The notes beneath the pieces are model-generated. The model did no database searches. It had not been told where the DNA came from and worked only from the letters and a program-made list of their open reading frames with translations. Position numbers and translations under genes: made by a program. Below are positions 1 to 4,094 of a stretch of 5,329 nt of DNA, in pieces. Position 1 is the first letter of the stretch; every line of letters begins with the position of its first letter. The stretch is from Sphingomonas sp. UBA1000 (lineage in GTDB: Bacteria; Pseudomonadota; Alphaproteobacteria; Sphingomonadales; Sphingomonadaceae): the NCBI GenBank assembly GCA_002291855.1, contig DBAW01000121.1, positions 1-5,329 of the forward strand, in the 5' to 3' direction.

Positions 1-323
1 AGATGCACCTCGATCACCGGCACCCGGATCGCGCGGATCGCATCATGCAGCGCGATCGAACTGTGGGTGAAGCCGCCGGCATTGAGCAGCACGGCGCGCA
101 CGCCCTCCGCGCTCGCCTCGTGCAGCCAGTCGATCAGATGGCCTTCGTGATTCGACTGGCGCATCTCGATCTCGACGCCCAGATCGCGCGCCCGGTCCTC
201 CAGCATCCCGGCAATGTCGTCGAGTGTGTCGGCACCGTAAATCTCCGGCTCGCGCAGGCCGAGCAGGTTGAGATTGGGGCCGTTGAGCACGAAGATGCGG
301 GGCAGGGCGGGGGTGCTGGTCAT
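1..323 (-). CDS. aroQ: 3-dehydroquinate dehydratase, type II (partial, C-terminus outside window)
   Basis: Cytosolic shikimate-pathway enzyme converting 3-dehydroquinate to 3-dehydroshikimate. The first 107 residues are visible, out of about 145-150 usual for the family; the rest lies left of position 1. Seen in the translation: the N-terminal signature VLNGPNLNLLGLREPEIYG (residues 12-30), with the essential Arg24 and catalytic Tyr29 of the R-x-P-x-x-YG motif; the RQSNHEGHLIDWLHEA block (55-70); NAGGFTHSSIALHDAI (81-96), where most homologues have Tyr in place of the Phe; and EVH at 105-107, whose His is the family's general acid. The start is ATG at 323. A GAGGA-like ribosome site lies about 12 nt upstream on the minus strand, which is rather far. 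The gene is divergent from thiSG. In alphaproteobacteria aroQ is often followed by accB-accC, but that side is not visible here. Confidence 0.95.
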   Translation of the reverse strand, partial: MTSTPALPRIFVLNGPNLNLLGLREPEIYGADTLDDIAGMLEDRARDLGVEIEMRQSNHEGHLIDWLHEASAEGVRAVLLNAGGFTHSSIALHDAIRAIRVPVIEVH

Positions 324-347
324 CGGGGCGCGCGGTCCTCAAGGCTG

Positions 348-427
348 GCCGCGTCAGGACGCGGCGGTGATCGGTCATGCCGCGCCGGGGCGCGGCGGGG
401 GCTGGTTGTGCCGCGCCGAGGCGCGGC
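348..427. repeat. Three GC palindromes at 31-nt spacing in the aroQ/thiSG divergent region
   Basis: Three 18-nt inverted repeats, each two perfect 8-nt arms around a 2-nt centre, sit at 348-365 (GCCGCGTC AG GACGCGGC), 379-396 (GCCGCGCC GG GGCGCGGC) and 410-427 (GCCGCGCC GA GGCGCGGC). Their starts are exactly 31 nt apart, and the 13-nt spacers are G-rich and only loosely alike. A shorter hairpin, GGGCC-GCTT-GGCCC, follows at 441-454, again 31 nt on. In unit 1 both arms carry matching changes (GTC/GAC) relative to units 2 and 3, so the pairing is preserved. No T-tract follows, so these do not look like intrinsic terminators. They could be protein-binding dyads, structured leader RNA of thiSG, or a REP-like tandem repeat. 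The array occupies most of the 185 bp between the two divergent genes. Confidence 0.75.
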
Positions 428-494
428 GGTGGTTGCGGGCGGGCCGCTTGGCCCATATCTGCGCCCCTGACTATCCGAACACGATCTTGCCCCC

Positions 495-499
495 AAGGA
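495..499 (+). promoter_or_regulatory. Ribosome binding site of thiSG
   Basis: AAGGA lies 9 nt upstream of the ATG at 509. It supports that start over in-frame starts further upstream (for example ATG at 377), whose extra 44 residues would run through the palindromic repeat region and match nothing in the ThiS family. Confidence 0.8.
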
Positions 500-508
500 C
501 CTTTGATC

Positions 509-1510
509 ATGCACAGCGACGGCACCATCACCATCCGCGTCAATGGCGAGCATCGGCGCGTCGCCGCCGGGCTGACGCTGGCGGCGCTGGCCGGCGAGCT
601 GGGCCTGTCGCCGCAGAAGATCGCCGTCGAACGCAATCTTGAGGTGGTGCCGCGCTCGACGCTGGCCGAGGTGATGGTCGCAGACGGCGACGAGATCGAG
701 ATCGTCCATTTCGTCGGCGGCGGCGATCATCAGGGCGCGGGCGATGATGGCTGGAGCGTCGCCGGGCGGCGGTTCACGTCGCGGCTGATCATCGGCACCG
801 GCAAATATAAGAGCTTCGAGGAAAACGCCGCCGCCGCCGAAGCTTCGGGCGCGGAGATCGTGACCGTCGCGGTGCGGCGGGTGAACGTCTCGGACCCCGG
901 CCAGCCGATGCTCACCGATTTCATCGATCCGAAGCGTTACACCTATCTGCCCAACACCGCCGGCTGCTTCACCGCCGAGGATGCGATCCGCACGCTGCGG
1001 CTGGCGCGCGAGGCGGGGGGCTGGGACCTCGTCAAGCTGGAGGTGCTGGGCGAGGCCAAGACCCTTTACCCCGACATGGTCGAAACGCTGCGCGCGACCG
1101 AGATCCTGGCCAAGGAAGGCTTTCTGCCGATGGTCTATTGCACCGACGATCCGATCGCGGCGAAGCGGTTGGAGGATGCGGGGGCGGTGGCGATCATGCC
1201 CTTGGGCGCGCCGATCGGCTCGGGCCTTGGCATCCAGAACGAGGTGACGATCCGCCTGATCGTCGAGGGCGCGAAGGTGCCGGTGCTGGTCGATGCTGGG
1301 GTCGGCACCGCATCCGATGCCGCGCGGGCGATGGAGCTGGGCTGTGACGGGGTGCTGATGAACACCGCGATTGCCGAGGCGAAGAACCCGGTGCTGATGG
1401 CGCAGGCGATGCGCCATGCGGTCGCGGCGGGGCGGCTGGCCTATCGCGCCGGGCGGATGGGCAAGCGCCGCTATGCCGATCCGTCCAGCCCGCTTGCCGG
1501 GCTGATCTGA
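509..1510 (+). CDS. thiSG: ThiS-ThiG fusion: sulfur carrier joined to thiazole synthase (333 aa)
   Basis: Makes the thiazole phosphate half of thiamine from 1-deoxy-D-xylulose 5-phosphate, dehydroglycine and sulfur delivered by ThiS. Residues 1-72 form a ThiS ubiquitin-like domain (TITIRVNGE start, [12 protein letters not shown] core, [13 protein letters not shown] end). A 9-10 residue Asp/Gly-rich linker follows, and ThiG runs from about residue 82 to 333. ThiG landmarks seen: [12 protein letters not shown] (89-100), [16 protein letters not shown] (147-162), [10 protein letters not shown] (173-182) with the Schiff-base lysine at K176, [11 protein letters not shown] (232-242), [21 protein letters not shown] (261-281), and the [12 protein letters not shown] tail (283-294). 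A free ThiS ends in Gly-Gly, the site of the thiocarboxylate; here the glycines (70-72) are internal. Such fusions are known in some alphaproteobacteria. The last 40 bp overlap cutA on the opposite strand. I found no THI-box (TPP riboswitch) motif in the leader. Confidence 0.96.
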   Translation: MHSDGTITIRVNGEHRRVAAGLTLAALAGELGLSPQKIAVERNLEVVPRSTLAEVMVADGDEIEIVHFVGGGDHQGAGDDGWSVAGRRFTSRLIIGTGKYKSFEENAAAAEASGAEIVTVAVRRVNVSDPGQPMLTDFIDPKRYTYLPNTAGCFTAEDAIRTLRLAREAGGWDLVKLEVLGEAKTLYPDMVETLRATEILAKEGFLPMVYCTDDPIAAKRLEDAGAVAIMPLGAPIGSGLGIQNEVTIRLIVEGAKVPVLVDAGVGTASDAARAMELGCDGVLMNTAIAEAKNPVLMAQAMRHAVAAGRLAYRAGRMGKRRYADPSSPLAGLI

Positions 1511-1833
1511 CCGGCAGTCGCCGCGGCCACCCAGTCCAGATAGGGCGGGTGGACCGGTGCGGCGGCGAACGCCATCACCGCCGGCACGTCATAGCTGTGC
1601 AGTGCGGCGATGCGCGCGATCAGCGCCTCGGCCCGCACGGTCTTGAACAGGGCCGGCACTTCCTCCGCCCGTTCGGTCCGGCCCTGCCAGCGATAGATTG
1701 ACCGGCAAGGGCCAAGAATGTTGGCGCACGCCGCCAGCCCTTCGTCGACCACCGCCCCGGCGATGCGTTCGGCCTCGGCCATGTCGGCAAAGACCGCATA
1801 GACGCTGGTCAGCCCGGCGATGATCCCGGTCAC
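1471..1833 (-). CDS. cutA: CutA divalent-cation tolerance protein (120 aa)
   Basis: Small PII-like trimeric cytosolic protein of the CutA1 family, linked in E. coli to tolerance of copper and other divalent metals; its biochemical role is unsettled. The sequence carries the family core: [30 protein letters not shown] (residues 11-40), SIYRWQGR (45-52), the EEVPALFKT strand (57-65), [12 protein letters not shown] (78-89; the usual form is LHPYEVPEI) and PPYLDWV (96-102). Length is close to the usual 105-115 residues plus a short unconserved tail ([14 protein letters not shown]). The start is GTG at 1833, chosen because it overlaps the ctaA stop as GTGA (1833-1830), a typical translational-coupling arrangement, and because no ATG fits the family N-terminus. 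The stop is TAG at 1473-1471, inside the thiSG coding region. Confidence 0.93.
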   Translation of the reverse strand: MTGIIAGLTSVYAVFADMAEAERIAGAVVDEGLAACANILGPCRSIYRWQGRTERAEEVPALFKTVRAEALIARIAALHSYDVPAVMAFAAAPVHPPYLDWVAAATAGQISPASGLDGSA

Positions 1834-2891
1834 GCGCGGCGGCCGGCGGACCCGGCTGAATGCGCGCCCCAGGCGGCGCTGGCGACCACCAGCGCGCCGA
1901 CCGCCTGATGCAGCACGGCAAGCACGATGTTCACCCCCGTCATTACCGTGGCGATGCCGAGCAGGATTTGCACGCCGAAGGCGCTGTGGATGGCGATGCT
2001 CGCCCGCCGGTCGCCGGCGCGGCGCGCCCGGCGCGACAGGATGACGAGCGCGGCGACCGCCACCCAGGCCCACCAGCGATGGATCCAGTGGATGACGAAC
2101 GGATCATTGGCGATTGCGGCCCACAGGTTGCCCTGCGCCTCGGGCAGCAGCCGGCCGTTCATCAGCGGCCAGTCGCTTGCCGCCAGCCCGGCATTGAGGC
2201 CGGCGGTCCACGCGCCGAACATGATCTGCACGGCCAGCACCAGCAGCAGCAGCGCATTGCCAGCGCTGAGTCGCGCCGGGCGTGCCGCCGGATCGCGGGC
2301 GAGCGCACCCAGATCGCGCGCCGTCCACACCAGCCCGCCCAGAATGAACAGCGCGTTCATCAGGTGCACGGCCAGCCGGAAATGGCTGACATCGGTGCGT
2401 TCGGTAAGGCCCGAAACCACCATCCACCAGCCGATCGCGCCCTGCAGCCCGCCGAGCAGCAGCAGCGCGGTCAGCCGCCAGCCATAGCCGGCCGGGATCG
2501 CCCGCCGCCATGCGAACCAGGCCAGCGGCAGCGCAAAGGCGAGGCCGATCAGCCGCCCGAGCAGCCGGTGCACCCATTCCCAGAAAAAGATGAACTTGAA
2601 CGCCGCCAGGCTCATCCCCTGATTGATCTGCTGATATTCGGGCGTCGCCTTGTAGAGCGCAAAGGCCTGTTCCCAGTCCGCCTGGCTCAGCGGGGGCAGC
2701 GTGCCCGACACGGGTTTCCACTCGGTGATCGACAGGCCCGATTCGGTCAGCCGGGTGATCCCGCCGACCACGACCATCAGGAACACCAGTGCGGCGACCG
2801 ACAGCAGCCACAGGCGCAGCGCCGCCGGGCGCGGCTGGCGTTCGGGCCGTCCGGCCGGGGACAGCGAGGGATCAAGCGACGCGGCAACCAT
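1830..2891 (-). CDS. ctaA: Heme A synthase, CtaA/COX15 type 2 (353 aa)
   Basis: Inner-membrane enzyme oxidising the C8 methyl of heme O to the formyl group of heme A, the cofactor of aa3-type cytochrome c oxidase. Eight hydrophobic segments can be read, at about residues 27-45, 103-127, 137-158, 172-191, 210-230, 270-286, 300-320 and 324-343. Family landmarks: VVVGGITRLTESGLSITEWKP (40-60), the FWEWVHRLLGR loop with conserved Glu105 and His108, HLMNAL (His176), IHWIHRWWAW (His268/His271) and AVLHQAVGAL (His328); these histidines match the heme ligands of the two four-helix halves. There is no cysteine anywhere, which fits the type 2 enzymes of alphaproteobacteria and mitochondria. The ATG at 2891 is preceded by a weak GGTGA site. 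The stop overlaps the cutA start, so the two are probably cotranscribed. The promoter side faces the Zur-like boxes. Confidence 0.97.
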   Translation of the reverse strand: MVAASLDPSLSPAGRPERQPRPAALRLWLLSVAALVFLMVVVGGITRLTESGLSITEWKPVSGTLPPLSQADWEQAFALYKATPEYQQINQGMSLAAFKFIFFWEWVHRLLGRLIGLAFALPLAWFAWRRAIPAGYGWRLTALLLLGGLQGAIGWWMVVSGLTERTDVSHFRLAVHLMNALFILGGLVWTARDLGALARDPAARPARLSAGNALLLLVLAVQIMFGAWTAGLNAGLAASDWPLMNGRLLPEAQGNLWAAIANDPFVIHWIHRWWAWVAVAALVILSRRARRAGDRRASIAIHSAFGVQILLGIATVMTGVNIVLAVLHQAVGALVVASAAWGAHSAGSAGRRA

Positions 2892-2905
2892 TTTTCATCA
2901 CCGAT

Positions 2906-2952
2906 GTTATAATGTGACGTGTGTAATAATATGACGTGTGTGATATTGTGAC
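2906..2952. promoter_or_regulatory. Three tandem Zur-like operator boxes, 17-bp period
   Basis: Three 13-bp imperfect dyads lie at 2906-2918 (GTTATAATGTGAC), 2923-2935 (GTAATAATATGAC) and 2940-2952 (GTGATATTGTGAC). All fit GTNATAWTRTGAC and their starts are exactly 17 bp apart; the first two are followed by the same GTGT. They resemble the AT-rich dyad bound by proteobacterial Zur (core close to GTTATAWTATAAC), and a Zur-like gene lies just downstream on the plus strand. The block is strikingly AT-rich against its surroundings. On the plus strand it contains a perfect TATAAT (2908-2913) and an extended -10-like TGTAATAAT (2922-2930), either of which could serve the MerC-zur unit; neither has a good -35. 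Binding by Zur is inference. Confidence 0.75.
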
Positions 2953-2954
2953 AC
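2926..2954 (-). promoter_or_regulatory. Candidate promoter of ctaA-cutA
   Basis: On the minus strand, GTGTCA (2954-2949; 4 of 6 matches to TTGACA) and TATTAT (2931-2926; 5 of 6 matches to TATAAT) are separated by 17 nt. Transcription would begin near 2919, giving a leader of roughly 28 nt before the ctaA ATG. The elements coincide with the second and third Zur-like boxes, so a repressor bound there would block this promoter. This is a motif match only, in a region whose AT-richness makes chance matches likely. Confidence 0.4.
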
Positions 2955-2981
2955 GGGGCGGCAAGTGCCATATGCGCGCCC

Positions 2982-2987
2982 AAGGAG
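2982..2987 (+). promoter_or_regulatory. Ribosome binding site setting the TTG start of the MerC-domain gene
   Basis: AAGGAG, an excellent Shine-Dalgarno match, sits 7 nt before the TTG at 2995. No in-frame ATG or GTG lies close enough to use it, so it supports initiation at TTG. Confidence 0.8.
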
Positions 2988-2994
2988 TCGTTAG

Positions 2995-3363
2995 TTGATC
3001 GTCAGGCTGCCAGCAACCGCAACGCTCGACCGGTGGGCCATCGGCCTGTCGGGCCTGTGCGTCGTGCATTGCGTGACCAGCGTGCTGTTCGTCACCTTTC
3101 TGGCCACGACCGGCGGCGCGCTGCTCAGCCATCATTTCCATGAAATCGGGCTGGGCGTCGCGATCCTGATCGGCGTCGTCGCGCTGGTGCGCGGGGCGGT
3201 CGATCATGGCTATACGCTGCCGTCGGCGATTGGCGGGCTGGGGCTGGGCGCGATGGCCGGGGCGCTGACGCTCGGGCATCAGGGCGATGAGGTGCTGGTG
3301 ACGCTGTTCGGTGTCGCGCTGCTTGCCCTTGGCCACGATCTCAACCGCCGCGCCGCGCGCTGA
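2995..3363 (+). CDS. MerC-domain small membrane protein (122 aa), putative metal handling
   Basis: Small inner-membrane protein of the MerC-domain family. Four hydrophobic segments are visible, at about residues 14-36, 49-68, 75-93 and 99-114. The N-terminal block LDRWAIGLSGLCVVHCVTSV (11-30) matches the family signature, with Cys22, His25 and Cys26 in the first membrane segment as candidate metal ligands. A His-rich turn, SHHFHE (45-50), follows. Classical MerC from mercury operons has a second, C-terminal cysteine pair; this protein is shorter and has none, and no merA, merT, merP or merR is nearby. Immediate partnership with a Zur-like gene and the upstream operator array suggest zinc or another divalent metal as substrate; that is inference. 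The start is TTG behind AAGGAG. It is probably cotranscribed with the downstream regulator. Confidence 0.85.
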   Translation: MIVRLPATATLDRWAIGLSGLCVVHCVTSVLFVTFLATTGGALLSHHFHEIGLGVAILIGVVALVRGAVDHGYTLPSAIGGLGLGAMAGALTLGHQGDEVLVTLFGVALLALGHDLNRRAAR

Positions 3364-3424
3364 GGGGTTTGCGGCACGCCGGTGCCGCGCTTGCCGTTTC
3401 CGGGGCTTGTCCCTAAATCCCGTG

Positions 3425-3447
3425 GGGTGCGGCCACCGGCCGCCCCC
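3425..3447 (+). other. GC hairpin between the MerC-domain gene and zur
   Basis: GCGGCC (3429-3434) pairs with GGCCGC (3438-3443) around an ACC loop. Three more G-C pairs (3425-3427 with 3445-3447) extend the stem after one T/C mismatch. There is no T-run, so termination is doubtful. In an mRNA it would lie about 30 nt ahead of the zur ATG and could act in partial attenuation, processing or setting zur translation. It may also be incidental in GC-rich DNA. Confidence 0.35.
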
Positions 3448-3477
3448 AACGCGGATGCCAGCACGGTTGCCAATGCG

Positions 3478-3972
3478 ATGAACGCCGATACGCCCACCCC
3501 ATCCGGCCATCCGGCCCATGATCACGCCCAGCATCAGGGCGCGGATCTGGTGCAGGCCGCGCGCCGGACGCTCGAAGCGGCGGGGGAGCAGTGGACGGCG
3601 ATGCGCGAAAGCGTGTTCACGACGCTGAGCGGGTTTGATCGTCCGGCCTCCGCCTATGACATTGCCGATGCGGTGTCCCGCGCCGAGGGGCGGCGGGTGG
3701 CGGCCAACAGCGTCTACCGGATCCTCGACCTGTTCGTCGGGGCCAATCTGGTCCGCCGCGTCGAAAGTGCCAACGCCTATGTCGCCAACGCGCATCCGGG
3801 CTGCCTGCACGACTGTATCTTCCTGGTATGCGACCAGTGCGGCCAGACGACTCACATCGACGACGATCCCGTCGCCTCCAGCGTGCGGGCGGCCGCCGCG
3901 CGCACCGGCTTTTCGCCCGAACGGCCGGTGATCGAGGTGCATGGCCGCTGCGCCGATTGCAGCGACGCCTGA
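3478..3972 (+). CDS. zur: Fur-family regulator, Zur-like zinc uptake repressor (164 aa)
   Basis: Predicted zinc-responsive DNA-binding repressor of the Fur superfamily. Winged-helix domain about residues 22-100: SAYDIADAVSRAEGRR (58-73, cf. AYDLLDLLREAE in E. coli Zur), the NSVYRILDLF recognition helix (77-86) and RRVESANAYV (93-102), whose VES-N-YV pattern is typical of Zur. Dimerisation domain about 103-164, with structural zinc cysteines CDQC (118-121) and CADC (158-161); VIEVHGRC (151-158) also matches Zur. Candidate sensing ligands are Cys109, His111, Cys113 and His126, in the stretch HPGCLHDC and just after CDQC. The N-terminus carries an extra His-rich tail (HPAHDHAQHQ, 11-20). I chose ATG 3478; in-frame GTGs at 3382 and 3427 would add 32 or 17 unconserved Pro/Ala-rich residues. 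No start has a strong ribosome site. Zur-like boxes upstream of its operon suggest autoregulation. Confidence 0.85.
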   Translation: MNADTPTPSGHPAHDHAQHQGADLVQAARRTLEAAGEQWTAMRESVFTTLSGFDRPASAYDIADAVSRAEGRRVAANSVYRILDLFVGANLVRRVESANAYVANAHPGCLHDCIFLVCDQCGQTTHIDDDPVASSVRAAAARTGFSPERPVIEVHGRCADCSDA

Positions 3973-4025
3973 TCCCGACCTGCTGCCGCCACACCGCCGC
4001 CGGTTACTGTCTCCGCCCCGCGCCT

Positions 4026-4053
4026 GCGCGCCGGCCGGGCGAGGGCGGCGCGC
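4026..4053. other. GC hairpin in the zur-dxs gap
   Basis: GCGCGCCG (4026-4033) is the exact reverse complement of CGGCGCGC (4046-4053), with a 12-nt loop. It lies 53 nt after the zur stop and 41 nt before dxs. No T-tract follows, so it is at best a weak or Rho-assisted terminator. The rest of the 122-bp gap (3973-4094) shows no convincing promoter; TTGCCT at 4061-4066 is a possible -35 without a good -10. Confidence 0.3.
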
Positions 4054-4094
4054 AATCACCTTGCCTCATTCGTAACCAAGCGTAAAAAGAGCCT

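Noticed and set aside
348..427. GC palindromes as intrinsic terminators of aroQ or thiSG
   Set aside because: They lie at the 5' ends of both divergent genes, not at 3' ends, and no T-tract follows on either strand.
320..1417. Minus-strand open frame (365 codons) opposite thiSG
   Set aside because: The plus strand carries unmistakable ThiS and ThiG motifs. The antisense frame has no family signature and starts and ends without sensible context.
1860..2912. Plus-strand open frame (350 codons) opposite ctaA
   Set aside because: The ctaA frame has eight membrane segments and all family motifs. The opposite frame is Gln/Arg/Pro-rich shadow sequence.
2906..2952. Short regular repeats as a CRISPR remnant
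   Set aside because: Repeats are 13 bp with 4-bp gaps, far too short for CRISPR repeats and spacers, and they are imperfect dyads in a divergent promoter, which fits operators better.
2948..2976. Plus-strand promoter GTGACA (2948-2953), 17 nt, TATGCG (2971-2976) for the MerC-domain gene
   Set aside because: The -35 is good, but the -10 matches only 3 of 6, and transcription would begin inside the Shine-Dalgarno sequence at about 2983, which would impair initiation.
2995..3363. Mercury resistance operon
   Set aside because: Only a MerC-domain protein is present. There is no merR, merT, merP or merA, the C-terminal cysteine pair is missing, and the neighbour is a Zur-like regulator.
2872..4059. 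Minus-strand open frame (395 codons) across zur and the MerC-domain gene
   Set aside because: It runs through two well-supported plus-strand genes and the AT-rich control region. Its translation is low-complexity and lacks recognisable domains.
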